Of a DNA stretch of 64,000 bases, positions 1-9,048 are shown piece by piece. The translations under genes and the position numbers were made by a program. Under the pieces are notes generated by a model. That model saw nothing but the letters and a program-made list of their open reading frames with translations. It did no database searches and had not been told where the DNA came from. This DNA is from Nostoc sp. NIES-3756 (GTDB lineage Bacteria > Cyanobacteriota > Cyanobacteriia > Cyanobacteriales > Nostocaceae): the NCBI RefSeq assembly GCF_001548375.1, contig NZ_AP017295.1, positions 930,001-994,000 on the forward strand. The letters are read 5' to 3'. Positions within the stretch are counted from its first letter, which is position 1, and each line of letters opens with the position of its first letter.

Positions 1-1307
1 CAGCCTGCGCCAACAGTCCAACTGCCAAGAACTTAGAACAGTCTCTAGCAGCAGACCCGAGATTACAAGGTAATCAAGTGGTTTTTGGGGAAGCTAAGGA
101 GGGTGAAGTCCAACCTACACCAACTCAGCCTACAGTCCAGTTACCTGCTGATTTTCCTAAAGATATACCCATATACCAAAATGCTCAACTACAGGAAATT
201 ACTCCTGCTAGTGGTGCAGAAGCGCGAGTATCAACACGTTGGCTGAGTCCAGACCCAAGCAACTTTATTAGTAACTTTTATCGTAACCAGTTTCAAGCCA
301 ACAACTGGCAGATTTTGCAACAGCCAACTGATGATGTAGAAGGGACTTTTGAAGCCCGACGTAATGATTTGCTAGTCAAGGTGTCAATTCAACCTAAGTC
401 AGTAACTAACGCCGCAGCAAATCAACCACAAACATCTACAGCAATACAAATTGAGTACATTCCTAATGGTGCAGCTACTGCATCATCTGATGTTCCTACG
501 GCTGGTGATGCCCAGTTTATCGGCCCAGTACCTCCAGCAAATTGGGTAACACAGCCAACTAGTACACCTAATAATTCAACTACAACAACAGCCACAGCAT
601 TTAACGATATTAACAAAGCACCACAACAACTGCGGCAATATATCCAAGATTTAGCGGCTTTGGGTGTTTTCAGTTCTGCATCTTCGGGGAATAAAAATAA
701 CAATACTTCTAGCAACCAGTTTGAACCAGGAAAAATTGTTACTCGCCGAGAATATGCCCATTGGTTAGTGGCTGCTAATAATGCCATGTATGCTAATAAC
801 CCAGCAAAGCAAATTCGTTTGGCTGGGGACAGTACACAAGCGGCTTTTACTGATGTGTCGTCTAAAGACCCTGATTTTCCAATCATTCAAGGGTTAGCCG
901 AAGCTGGCTTAATTCCTAGCCCTTTATCTGGAGATGCAACTGCGGTTTTATTCCGTCCTGATGCACCCTTAACACGGGAACAGTTGATTTTGTGGAAATT
1001 ACCTTTAGATACTCGTCAAGCTTTACCTAATGCTACTTTGGATGCAGTTCGGGAAACATGGGGTTTTCAAGATGTAGGGAAAATTGACCCCAAAGCTTTA
1101 AGAGCAGTTTTAGCAGATTTCCAAAATGGCGAACAAGCGAATATTCGGCGGGTATTTGGCTATACAACCTTATTTCAACCGAAAAAACCAGTAACTCGCG
1201 CTGAAGCGGCGGCAGCTTTGTGGTATTTTGGCTCACAAGGTGAGGGAATATCAGCTGTTGATGCACTCAAGTTGAAGCAAACACCAACCGCAAACCAAGC
1301 GCAATGA
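1..1307 (+). CDS. SLH-domain lipoprotein-like protein, 5' end missing
   Basis: The reading frame is open to the left edge, so the true start lies upstream. The first visible residues are A-C-A-N-S, which fits a lipobox cysteine just after a signal peptide; this is inference because the signal peptide is not in the window. An N-terminal part of about 150 residues is followed by a Ser/Thr/Asn-rich linker, then a C-terminal half with S-layer-homology features (ITKAP-like start, 'VTRREYAHWLV', 'LTREQLILWK', 'VTRAEAAAALWYFG'). SLH domains anchor envelope proteins to peptidoglycan-linked polymers. The TGA stop is at 1305-1307. Its specific role is unknown. Confidence 0.75.
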   Translation, partial: ACANSPTAKNLEQSLAADPRLQGNQVVFGEAKEGEVQPTPTQPTVQLPADFPKDIPIYQNAQLQEITPASGAEARVSTRWLSPDPSNFISNFYRNQFQANNWQILQQPTDDVEGTFEARRNDLLVKVSIQPKSVTNAAANQPQTSTAIQIEYIPNGAATASSDVPTAGDAQFIGPVPPANWVTQPTSTPNNSTTTTATAFNDINKAPQQLRQYIQDLAALGVFSSASSGNKNNNTSSNQFEPGKIVTRREYAHWLVAANNAMYANNPAKQIRLAGDSTQAAFTDVSSKDPDFPIIQGLAEAGLIPSPLSGDATAVLFRPDAPLTREQLILWKLPLDTRQALPNATLDAVRETWGFQDVGKIDPKALRAVLADFQNGEQANIRRVFGYTTLFQPKKPVTRAEAAAALWYFGSQGEGISAVDALKLKQTPTANQAQ

Positions 1308-1550
1308 CCTACACTTGATTTTAGGCGATCGCTTACTCAATTTTTCATGATCATCTAAAATTAGCCAAAGAAAATACTTAAAATCTTGATATTTTTCTCT
1401 GATTTTTCTTGATATCTTATTGTTGGCTATGTAAAATTGCTTAAGTAAAATACTAAAGCTTTACTAAGTGTTAAATATTTAGTTGACATAGTTAGTTTTT
1501 GTAGCTTTATCAAGCAATCTCCACAATAAGATTTTGTCATTTTATTAAAC

Positions 1551-2636
1551 ATGAAAACAAAAATTATAGCGGCAAGTTTTATTACTCTCTCTTCTCTGTT
1601 ACCGCTAAAAGCTTCAGCTCAAAGTATTACCGGACTTTACGTATTTGGCGATAGCTTGTCTGATACAGGTAATACCTTTAATCTTACAGGTGGGTTAGTT
1701 AATCCGGCAACTGCTATTCCACCCAGCCCACCAAATAATCCGGCAGGTTACTATCAGGGACGTTTTTCTAACGGAGAAATATGGGTAGATCGTGTTGGTC
1801 AGCAGTTAGGTTTAACATCTACTCCTATCACTAGTCTATTTCCTACCTTAGATTTCACTAAACAGCCTTCTATACCTTTTCCTACCCAAGGACTTAATTT
1901 TGCTATTGGTGGTGCTAACTCTGGTGAAGAAAATGCTATTGTACCTAATTTAGGACTACCCGGAGTTTTACAGCAAGTCTCTCTTTTTCAAGCACTGTTA
2001 CAAGCTAATCAACAAAGTCTTGACCCTAATGCACTCTACGCTGTGTCAGGAGGATCTAATGATTTTCTTTTTCCAAAACCTTCTGTTGATCCTACCAAAC
2101 CCAAACCTTACGAAAATATTGCTCAATCTGTAAGCACTTTAGCGGCAATGGGTGCAAAAAATATTCTAGTGTTCAACTTGGCGGACTTAGGAACAATTCC
2201 CGCCGCTACCCTAAATGGGCGCAACCCTACAGAACTTACTCAAGCTACTCAAGAGTTCAACTCTAATTTGGCAAAAAGTTTAGATGCAATTAGAAAAAAC
2301 CAGAAAGCAAACATCATTGAAATTGATATTTTTTCTCTGGTTAATCGTGTAAAACAAAATCCCAGTGAATTTGGTTTTACGAATGTAACCGATGCTTGCC
2401 TAGCCCAGTTTCCTATATGCAATAATGACCAAAGTGAATATTTCTTCTGGGATGCTTTTCACCCAACTACTGCTGGTCAAAAATTAGTTGCAGATGCAGT
2501 TTTAGCTGCAACAACTCCCGAATCTCCAACTACAATTGGTCTGCTAGCTCTTGGTGCATTGGGTGCAGTTAACAGCATCAGTCGTCTAAAAAAGAAATCT
2601 GTTCTTAATATAATGTCAAAGGTTACTAATAAATAA
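1551..2636 (+). CDS. Secreted GDSL/SGNH-family esterase or lipase
   Basis: A 361-residue protein with a signal peptide (residues 1-23, ending 'LKASAQ'). Block I of the SGNH hydrolases is clear: 'VFGDSLSDTGN' with catalytic Ser35. Block II/III elements are 'FAIGGANSG' and 'SGGSND', and the catalytic Asp/His pair is in 'WDAFHPTTAGQ'. The C-terminus 'PESPTTIGLLALGALGAV' followed by a basic stretch resembles a PEP-CTERM sorting tail in a cyanobacterial variant. It probably hydrolyses ester substrates at or outside the cell surface. The substrate cannot be read from sequence. The gene stands alone with AT-rich flanks. Confidence 0.85.
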   Translation: MKTKIIAASFITLSSLLPLKASAQSITGLYVFGDSLSDTGNTFNLTGGLVNPATAIPPSPPNNPAGYYQGRFSNGEIWVDRVGQQLGLTSTPITSLFPTLDFTKQPSIPFPTQGLNFAIGGANSGEENAIVPNLGLPGVLQQVSLFQALLQANQQSLDPNALYAVSGGSNDFLFPKPSVDPTKPKPYENIAQSVSTLAAMGAKNILVFNLADLGTIPAATLNGRNPTELTQATQEFNSNLAKSLDAIRKNQKANIIEIDIFSLVNRVKQNPSEFGFTNVTDACLAQFPICNNDQSEYFFWDAFHPTTAGQKLVADAVLAATTPESPTTIGLLALGALGAVNSISRLKKKSVLNIMSKVTNK

Positions 2637-2867
2637 TTATTAGTAGTATCTTTAGGGTGGGTATTGCCCACTACACTATAATTTTGCTGGGCATAATTTT
2701 ACTTACTGCTTGCTATGACTGATAATACATTTATATGAAGTTAACCACCGATAAAAAATCATAAATGCCGATGATCAAGATGTAGAGTTTAACTGTATTT
2801 TGAAGATAAAATTTCGCTAATATTAAACATATTGGCTCAATTTATAATAAATTGAACTACAAAATTA

Positions 2868-3911
2868 ATGTGGAATTATAACCAATTATTTGAAACGATT
2901 GAAGAATTGGTTTTGCATCATTCACCCAGTGGTGCAGAAGCCGAAATTAACCAATATTTATTACAAAGATTTGCGGCTTTGGGTGTGGAGGTGTGGAGCG
3001 ATCGCGCTGATAATATCATAGCCAAAATTCCTGGCAAAAATTCGGCTAGAGCGATCGCCATCACCGCTCATAAGGATGAAATAGGCGCTATTGTCAAAAA
3101 TATTGGTGATGCAGGCAAAGTAGAAGTCCGCAAACTTGGCGGTGCTTTCCCTTGGGTTTACGGTGAGGGTGTCGTCGATTTACTAGGAGACAACGAAACC
3201 ATTAGTGGTATTCTCAGTTTCGGTTCCCGTCATGTCTCCCACGAATCACCACAAAAAGTCCAGCAAGAAGATACAGTCGTTAAATGGGAAAATGCCTGGA
3301 TTGAAACCAAACGCACAACTGAGGAATTAGAAGCGGCTGGTATTCGTCCAGGGACAAGAATGGTAATAGGTAAACATCGCAAACATCCTGTAAGATTACA
3401 AGATTATATTGCTAGCTATACCTTAGATAACAAAGCATCAGTAGCAATTTTATTAGCTTTAGCTCAACATTTACAACAGCCAGCAATTGATGTTTATTTA
3501 GTAGCCTCCGCGAAGGAAGAAGTCGGGGCTATTGGGGCATTATTTTTTACTCAAAATCAACAATTAGATGCTTTAATTGCTCTAGAAATTTGTCCCTTAG
3601 CTGAAGAATATCCTGTTAAAGACGGGGCAAATCCTGTGCTGTTATCTCAGGATGCCTATGGTATATATGATGAAGGTTTGAATGGACAATTACGCCAATG
3701 TGCCAAGCAGTTGAATATGCCAGTACAATTAACTACTCTCAGTGGTTTTGGTAGTGATGCTTCAATTGCCATGAAGTTTGGTCATGTTGGGCGTGCAGCT
3801 TGTTTAGCTTTTCCTACTCAAAATACTCATGGTTATGAAATTGCTCATTTAGGGGCAATTGCTAACTGTATTAATTTGTTGAAAGCTTTTTGCGAAACTG
3901 AGTTTGATTAA
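2868..3911 (+). CDS. M42-family metallopeptidase (glutamyl aminopeptidase/CelM type)
   Basis: A 347-residue cytosolic protein. The M42/M28-like co-catalytic metal pattern is visible: 'ITAHKDEIG' (metal His/Asp), 'LDNKASVAILLAL' (bridging Asp), 'ASAKEEVGAIGA' (catalytic Glu followed by metal Glu), 'EICPLAEEY', and a late His in 'NTHGYEIAHLG'. M42 enzymes form large tetrahedral aminopeptidase complexes that degrade peptides released by proteases. Some members are annotated as endoglucanases, but the peptidase assignment is better supported. The start gives 'MWNYNQLFETIEELVLHHSPSG', with the conserved SPSG. A tRNA gene on the opposite strand follows within 2 bp. Confidence 0.85.
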   Translation: MWNYNQLFETIEELVLHHSPSGAEAEINQYLLQRFAALGVEVWSDRADNIIAKIPGKNSARAIAITAHKDEIGAIVKNIGDAGKVEVRKLGGAFPWVYGEGVVDLLGDNETISGILSFGSRHVSHESPQKVQQEDTVVKWENAWIETKRTTEELEAAGIRPGTRMVIGKHRKHPVRLQDYIASYTLDNKASVAILLALAQHLQQPAIDVYLVASAKEEVGAIGALFFTQNQQLDALIALEICPLAEEYPVKDGANPVLLSQDAYGIYDEGLNGQLRQCAKQLNMPVQLTTLSGFGSDASIAMKFGHVGRAACLAFPTQNTHGYEIAHLGAIANCINLLKAFCETEFD

Positions 3912-3912
3912 A

Positions 3913-3984
3913 AGCCGATGACGGGATTTGAACCCGTGGCCTGCTGATTACGAATCAGCTGCTCTACCACTGAGCCACATCGGC
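3913..3984 (-). tRNA. tRNA-Thr (anticodon CGU)
   Basis: The reverse complement folds as a complete cloverleaf: acceptor GCCGATG/CATCGGC, D arm GCTC/GAGC, anticodon stem GCTGA/TCAGC around loop TTCGTAA (anticodon CGT, reading ACG), and T arm ACGGG-TTCAAAT-CCCGT. CCA is not encoded, as is usual in cyanobacteria. It lies between the M42 peptidase gene and the DUF3493 gene, on the opposite strand from both. Confidence 0.96.
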
Positions 3985-4017
3985 ATATACGATTAGAGAT
4001 TATAGCATTATTTACTT

Positions 4018-4284
4018 ATGGTAGAACCTAATTCCCAAAAGCGCCTCAACCCAGAACAATATGCCCGTCTTAAAGCAGGAATGGCAACACCCTATCGTGG
4101 ACTGCGGCAATTTCTCTATCTTGGTTTCGGTGCGTCTGGCTTTATTGGAGCGTTCATTTTCTTTTTTCAAATACTTGCTGGGCGAGATGTGGAAAATGCT
4201 CTACCAAATTTCGCTTTGCAAATAGGAATTGTGGCATTGATGATTTTTCTTTGGCGTTGGGAACAAAGCCGGAAAAAACAATAA
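4018..4284 (+). CDS. DUF3493 small membrane protein
   Basis: An 88-residue protein with a hydrophilic N-terminus ('RLNPEQYARLKAGMATPYRGLRQFLYL') and two transmembrane segments (about residues 36-53 and 65-80), ending in a basic tail. The pattern matches DUF3493, a family of cyanobacteria and plastids; plant relatives are linked to photosystem II accumulation (LPA-type proteins). That link is from memory of the family and is not shown by this sequence. The gene is monocistronic, and a hairpin at 4566-4600 lies between it and the converging helicase gene. Confidence 0.75.
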   Translation: MVEPNSQKRLNPEQYARLKAGMATPYRGLRQFLYLGFGASGFIGAFIFFFQILAGRDVENALPNFALQIGIVALMIFLWRWEQSRKKQ

Positions 4285-4565
4285 GTATAAATACTTGAAT
4301 TTGTAGATAAATGTGGGGTGAGTAGGGAATAGGGTTTAATATATCGTAATTCTTCTTAAGAAAATTGATATTTTGATACAGTCTGATACATAAAGAGAGA
4401 AAAGATAAAGAAAATATTAGGAATTAGAGAATTTCAAAATTTTCTGAGACACTAGTAATTGTTCAAACGGGATCAGCAATTATAAAGATCCTGAATATAA
4501 ACTGACACCTTTAAATGGGGTCAAACCATTTTAAAGACCCCTAAGTTAAAAAAACAGAATCTTTT
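4285..4565. other. Intergenic DNA with a GGGGTC/GACCCC hairpin
   Basis: No coding potential is seen. At 4508-4541 there is an imperfect hairpin: a CTTTAAATGG arm pairs with CCATTTTAAAG, and GGGGTC (4517-4522) faces GACCCC (4536-4541). The arrangement GGGGTC, GACCCC and TTAAAG recalls the palindrome at 53991-54005 and may be a degraded REP-type element. Confidence 0.4.
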
Positions 4566-4606
4566 AAGCGCCAGTTCGAGTATTTACTTGTCTGGCGCTT
4601 GAAGTT
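4566..4606. terminator. Terminator-like hairpin between convergent genes
   Basis: The 9-bp stem AAGCGCCAG / CTGGCGCTT (4566-4574 and 4592-4600) has a 17-nt loop and is followed by GAAGTTTTTA. It lies downstream of both the DUF3493 gene and the convergent helicase gene. A near relative with the same right arm and tail (GCGCTTGAAGTTT) occurs at 29511-29546. Confidence 0.6.
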
Positions 4607-4694
4607 TTTATAGTAGGGAACAGGCTGAGAAAGCTTTTACTGTAGAGGTTTTAGATCGTAATCTATCTGGCGATAGCTACACATTATCACTCCA

Positions 4695-7112
4695 CTAGCC
4701 TTTATTGCACGAAACTACACATTCGGGAAACTGACGCTTTAATGCTGGAAACACGGGACAGGGAGCTTGTTCTTGTAGGTTCTCTGGTTTACTCCAGGTA
4801 AATGGGGCTTTTTGTGCCGCAGACATCCACAATAGTTGTTTTGCCCTTGTCATAGCTACGTAGAGTAAACGGTATTCTTCTGCTGTTTTCAGATGTTTTG
4901 CTTGTTCCCAAGCTGGTGTTACTTCTGGTATCTCCGCCTCACCGTGGAGTGCAGCACGAATCTGAGCGCGGGCAACTTCTGATAAGGTAAAGTCACCCAA
5001 AAACTGGCTTTGGGGCGGAACCCAAAATCTACCAGGAATTAAGTTTTCATGCAGGAAGGGAATAAACACATAGTTCCAATCCAGCCCTTTGGCTTTGTGC
5101 ATAGTAATAATAGTCAATTGACCATTACGGGTGTAACGAGCTTCTGCATCGTCTGTTTCTACTGGTTCAAACCTTTCGGAACTGACAATTTCACTTAAGG
5201 CGGAAAGCATAGCTCCCATCGAGTTACTACCAGCTATTTGTTTATTTACCCGTTCTGAAAGTTTATCGGCTGTGGCTAGTTCTGCTTGGTCGTAATTTAA
5301 GGTTAGGGCGAGGAAGGAAATGATTTGATATAGAGGTAGTTCTAAACGCGCACGCAGTAAACTACGGCAGAGATGTGAAGCTTTTTGTACTGGCTCTGAT
5401 TGGGGTGCGGCTAGGGGGCTTGGATACAAAAATTCTTCTGGTAAACTAGCAAGAGCGTTCAAATCTTGGGTAGGAATTAATTGACGCTGCACTAATACTT
5501 CTAAGGCAGATTTGAGGTAGTCGGGAGAATGAGGACGATCGCAAAATTGCAACAATGCCAAAATTTCTTGGGGAACATGAGAACGGCGATCGCTTTCTCC
5601 CACATCAAACAATGTAATATTATGCTCTTTACATATAGGTGCTAGTGCTTCTGCGAACCAACGCCCTTGACGATTTTCCCGCACCAACACCGCCGCATTC
5701 TTGCCCATGTCTTCGGTGAATAACTCCACCACCCTTTTAGATAATAATTCCACCGTCTGAAAAATATCACGCGGTGTATGCAGTTCTAATCCCTTACCTA
5801 TTGGTGCAGGGTTGACATCAGTTAAATTTACTGGACGAATTTTTTGCAGACTAAAGGGAGTGGAAATAGGGGTATGGGAAGACTGTTGATTTTTAGCACC
5901 GTAAAAACTATTCACCCATTCCAAGGCAAAGTTAGCGGCGTTAATAATCATCGCGGTACTACGACCAGCCTGATCCATTGTTGCTAGTCGATGGGAGCGA
6001 TCGCACTCTTGGCAAAATTCCCGAAAGTAAATCGGATCGGCTGGGGTAAAAGTCGAGTTAATCGCTTGGTTAGGATCACCAACACGAACTAGGTTTATGG
6101 GGGAGTGGGGAGTGGGGAGTGGGGAGTGGGAGAGATGAGGGGGATGAGGGAGATAACTATTAACTCCTGGCTCCTGGCTCCTGCTCCCTGCTGCTAAAAT
6201 CTCTAACAGTCGCGTTTGCAAGGGACTAGAATCTTGGGCTTCGTCTTCAAAGACTGCGAAAACTTGGTTTTGCTCAATTCGCCGGGCGCTATCGTTTTCT
6301 AAGACACGTAGGGCGGCTAAAATCATGTCGTCGTAGTCAATAAAGTCACGCGATCGCATTAGGTCTTGATACTGTTCATACAATCCCGCCGCTATGGTTA
6401 AAATCTCATAGGCGTTGGTAGTTTGTTGACTCCATTGTCTAAGTTGAGTTGGTGATATGCCGGAACTTTTGGCTTCGTGTATAACTGTAGTTGCTAAATC
6501 TGGTAAAACTTCTGTGCGTAAAACTGACTGACGGCGTAACCTTTCTGTTTCTTCACCATCAAATTGTTGTCCTTCTAATAACTGCAAATATAATCTGGGG
6601 TGATTGTTAATCCATATTTCAACTGCTGTACGAATAAAGCGATGGCTTTGGTTGGGGGTGATGAGAGTAACATTCTCTAACTCTAACCCTGATAAATCTG
6701 GATGACGGCTGGCAATATTTAAAGCCAAACCATGTAGGGTATAGACGGCAAAACCAGTTTGAGGTAAAGATAATTGTTTAAGGTAGTAACGAATTTTTGA
6801 TTTAATATTGGCAGCTGCCGAACGAGTAAAAGTGACTACTACTAACTGACAACGAGAAGATTTCGCTGACTGGGCCACCTGCTGATACTGACGAGCGATC
6901 GCAATTGCCGCCGCCGCCGCCATTCCGGTAGATTTACCCGCACCTGGTACAGCCGACACCGCCAAAGGCCCTGATTGCCAGTCTGCCATTTGTTGTTGTC
7001 CTGGGCGTAAAGTTTGACGAATAGCTGCAATTTTTTCTTCTAAGCTAGCAACAAATGATAATTCTGTTTGCACAGATGCTGACTGTATTTCGGTAATATT
7101 AGTATCTGTCAT
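4695..7112 (-). CDS. UvrD/PcrA-like superfamily 1 DNA helicase
   Basis: An 805-residue SF1A helicase. Visible motifs are the Q-motif-like 'LRPGQQQM', Walker A 'SAVPGAGKST' (residues 53-62), motif Ia 'VVTFTRSAAANIKSKI', Walker B 'VFEDEAQDSSP' (about residue 290), motif III 'VRVGDPNQAIN', motif V 'LTIITMHKAKGLDWNYVF', and motif VI 'YRLLYVAMTRAKQ'. Members unwind DNA 3'-5' in repair and replication restart. Between 'LLEILAAG' and 'INLVRVGDPNQ' are about 29 residues (roughly 310-338) rich in Pro/His/Ser, encoded by intergenic-type tandem repeat DNA (6099-6195). No recB/addA-type nuclease domain is seen at the C-terminus. Confidence 0.88.
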   Translation of the reverse strand: MTDTNITEIQSASVQTELSFVASLEEKIAAIRQTLRPGQQQMADWQSGPLAVSAVPGAGKSTGMAAAAAIAIARQYQQVAQSAKSSRCQLVVVTFTRSAAANIKSKIRYYLKQLSLPQTGFAVYTLHGLALNIASRHPDLSGLELENVTLITPNQSHRFIRTAVEIWINNHPRLYLQLLEGQQFDGEETERLRRQSVLRTEVLPDLATTVIHEAKSSGISPTQLRQWSQQTTNAYEILTIAAGLYEQYQDLMRSRDFIDYDDMILAALRVLENDSARRIEQNQVFAVFEDEAQDSSPLQTRLLEILAAGSRSQEPGVNSYLPHPPHLSHSPLPTPHSPINLVRVGDPNQAINSTFTPADPIYFREFCQECDRSHRLATMDQAGRSTAMIINAANFALEWVNSFYGAKNQQSSHTPISTPFSLQKIRPVNLTDVNPAPIGKGLELHTPRDIFQTVELLSKRVVELFTEDMGKNAAVLVRENRQGRWFAEALAPICKEHNITLFDVGESDRRSHVPQEILALLQFCDRPHSPDYLKSALEVLVQRQLIPTQDLNALASLPEEFLYPSPLAAPQSEPVQKASHLCRSLLRARLELPLYQIISFLALTLNYDQAELATADKLSERVNKQIAGSNSMGAMLSALSEIVSSERFEPVETDDAEARYTRNGQLTIITMHKAKGLDWNYVFIPFLHENLIPGRFWVPPQSQFLGDFTLSEVARAQIRAALHGEAEIPEVTPAWEQAKHLKTAEEYRLLYVAMTRAKQLLWMSAAQKAPFTWSKPENLQEQAPCPVFPALKRQFPECVVSCNKG
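6099..6195. repeat. Tandem short repeat inserted in frame in the helicase gene
   Basis: Five or so GGGAGTG-type heptamers are followed by GATGAGG units and CTCCTGG units. The same unit types fill intergenic gaps elsewhere in the window (17129-17262, 21245-21280, 46345-46412). Here the repeat lies between helicase motifs II and III, keeps the reading frame, and has no stop codon. Confidence 0.85.
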
Positions 7113-7301
7113 ATAAAATTTCTAATTTAAACTTATCTTTCTTTGATAATTGTTACTCTGTTTTTTGTATGTATTACTATTTTCTATTGTAAAACAATCC
7201 TATAAATTAAATGACTTTAAAAGTTAACACTATTATTGTTTCTACATCCTGTCTTAATGTCCAAAAAATTTAATTTTCACTAATTGACTTGTATCTTTGT
7301 T

Positions 7302-8987
7302 ATGACAAATCACAAACATTCTTCGCATTATTTGGCTTTGTTTGGTTTGCTGGTCGTTGGTACTATTTTACGTTTTTGGCATTTGGGCTTAAAACCACTG
7401 TGGTTAGATGAGGTGATTACTGCCATCTTTAGTTTAGGTAATAACTATCAAGATTTACAGTTAGATGTGCTAATTCCTCTACAACAGATACAGGATATTT
7501 TTACTTTCCGTCCTGGCGTTAGTTGTCCACAAATTGCAGAGAATATTGCCCGTCAATCTACCCATCCACCACTATTTTTTTGTATGATGCACTATTGGTT
7601 GGGTTGGTTAACGCCATTAGGAGAAGATTGGATAGTCAAATTGCGATCGCTACCAGCTTTGTTTGGTGTAGGTGCGATCGCGGCTATTTATGGTGTTAAT
7701 CGTATAGCCTTTTCACCAAAATCAGGAATTATTGCTGCTGCTTTAATGGCTGTATCTCCCTTTGCCGTTTACCTTTCTCAAGAAGCTCGGCACTATACCC
7801 TACCCATGCTTTTTATTAGTTTATCATTACTGATACTCATGCAGATTCAACGAGATTTGGCTCAAGAAATCTGGCGATTATGGGTATGGCTATTATGGAT
7901 AATTATTAATATTATAGGTTTTTATCTTCACTACTTTTTTGCATTTGTTTTTTTTGCTGAGATCGCAACTTTACTAGTATTAACAAAACGATATAATTTT
8001 CAATTATTTAACCAATCAAAACTTTTTTTAACAATAGTTTTTTCTATTAGTATTGTTGTGCTGAGTTTCCTGCCTTGGATACTCATAACTCTTAGTCATG
8101 CAAAAAGGACAGAAACTAATTGGTTAGATGCTCCGAGTATTATCTCACCTTTCTACCAAATCCTGATGAATTGGATATTAATGATGATTTTCTTGCCTAT
8201 AGAAAATCAACCTCTAATAGTAGTTATTATTAGTGGAGTTTTAATGCTGACATTTGTTATTTTTGTAGGTTGGCGAGTTTTTCGTGGACTCAAGCAATTA
8301 TGGATAACCCCAGCAACTCATCTACCTACATTGACACTTTTAAGTTTTACTGGCTTTATATTATTGCAAATGATAGCGATCGCCTATCTGACAAAAAAAG
8401 ATATTACTAGTGTTCCGCGTTATAGCTTTGTTTACTATCCTGGCTTTTGTGCCTTATTAGCTGCTAGTTTAAGTACGAATCAAAACTCAAGGTCTTTTAG
8501 TTTTAAAGCCCAGAATTTACCAATATTACTTTTTACTTTTATTGGTTTTATAAGTAGTATTTTTGTGGTTTACAATTTAGCCTTTCAAAAACCTTTTCAA
8601 CCAGATATAGTAGCGCAACATCTAAATTTAGATCCATCCTCACCTGTAATATTGGTGAGTACGTATAGCAATTACCAAGATGCAGTATTAGGAGTTAGCA
8701 TTGCATCTGCACTAGAACAACTTAGAAGTCAAAATTCCCAGCCTGATAATTTTGTAGCTTTATCACCAGAACCTAATTTAGATGCTGTCTGGAAGAAAAT
8801 TTCCCAACTACCCATGATAGTAAAATCTCCCCTGAATTTATGGGTAGTTGGACGGGGGATGAGAAGACAGAGTTTTCCTCAACAATTGCTGCTGTCTAAC
8901 CAAACTGTTTGTCAACTCGACCCCCAACAGCACTACCGTATAGGAGTTCGCCATCAACTTTACAGGTGTGAGGAAAAGCGTCAATAG
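7302..8987 (+). CDS. GT39/ArnT-like membrane glycosyltransferase
   Basis: A protein of 561 residues from the ATG at 7302; a TTG at 7284 would add six. It has about ten or more transmembrane segments. The N-terminal hydrophobic helix is followed by 'RFWHLGLKPLWLDEV', the acidic luminal-loop motif (W-x-DE) typical of GT39/GT83 C-superfamily enzymes that use polyprenyl-phosphate sugars. A soluble C-terminal region of about 120 residues follows. It probably glycosylates an envelope lipid, glycan or protein; donor and acceptor are unknown. AT-rich codon use is normal for such a membrane protein. A short heptamer repeat follows the stop. Confidence 0.75.
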   Translation: MTNHKHSSHYLALFGLLVVGTILRFWHLGLKPLWLDEVITAIFSLGNNYQDLQLDVLIPLQQIQDIFTFRPGVSCPQIAENIARQSTHPPLFFCMMHYWLGWLTPLGEDWIVKLRSLPALFGVGAIAAIYGVNRIAFSPKSGIIAAALMAVSPFAVYLSQEARHYTLPMLFISLSLLILMQIQRDLAQEIWRLWVWLLWIIINIIGFYLHYFFAFVFFAEIATLLVLTKRYNFQLFNQSKLFLTIVFSISIVVLSFLPWILITLSHAKRTETNWLDAPSIISPFYQILMNWILMMIFLPIENQPLIVVIISGVLMLTFVIFVGWRVFRGLKQLWITPATHLPTLTLLSFTGFILLQMIAIAYLTKKDITSVPRYSFVYYPGFCALLAASLSTNQNSRSFSFKAQNLPILLFTFIGFISSIFVVYNLAFQKPFQPDIVAQHLNLDPSSPVILVSTYSNYQDAVLGVSIASALEQLRSQNSQPDNFVALSPEPNLDAVWKKISQLPMIVKSPLNLWVVGRGMRRQSFPQQLLLSNQTVCQLDPQQHYRIGVRHQLYRCEEKRQ

Positions 8988-9015
8988 TCCATAGTCAATA
9001 GTCCACAGTCCATAG
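8981..9015. repeat. AGTC(C)ATA heptamer repeat
   Basis: Short run of AATAGTCC/CATAGTC units directly after the glycosyltransferase stop codon; the same family occurs throughout the window. Confidence 0.8.
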
Positions 9016-9048
9016 AAAAAGGAAATCCCTCTCTTGTTTCCCTGTTAG

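Noticed and set aside
422..886. Minus-strand open frame in the SLH gene
   Set aside because: It is the reverse-strand shadow of the lipoprotein frame, which has SLH motifs.
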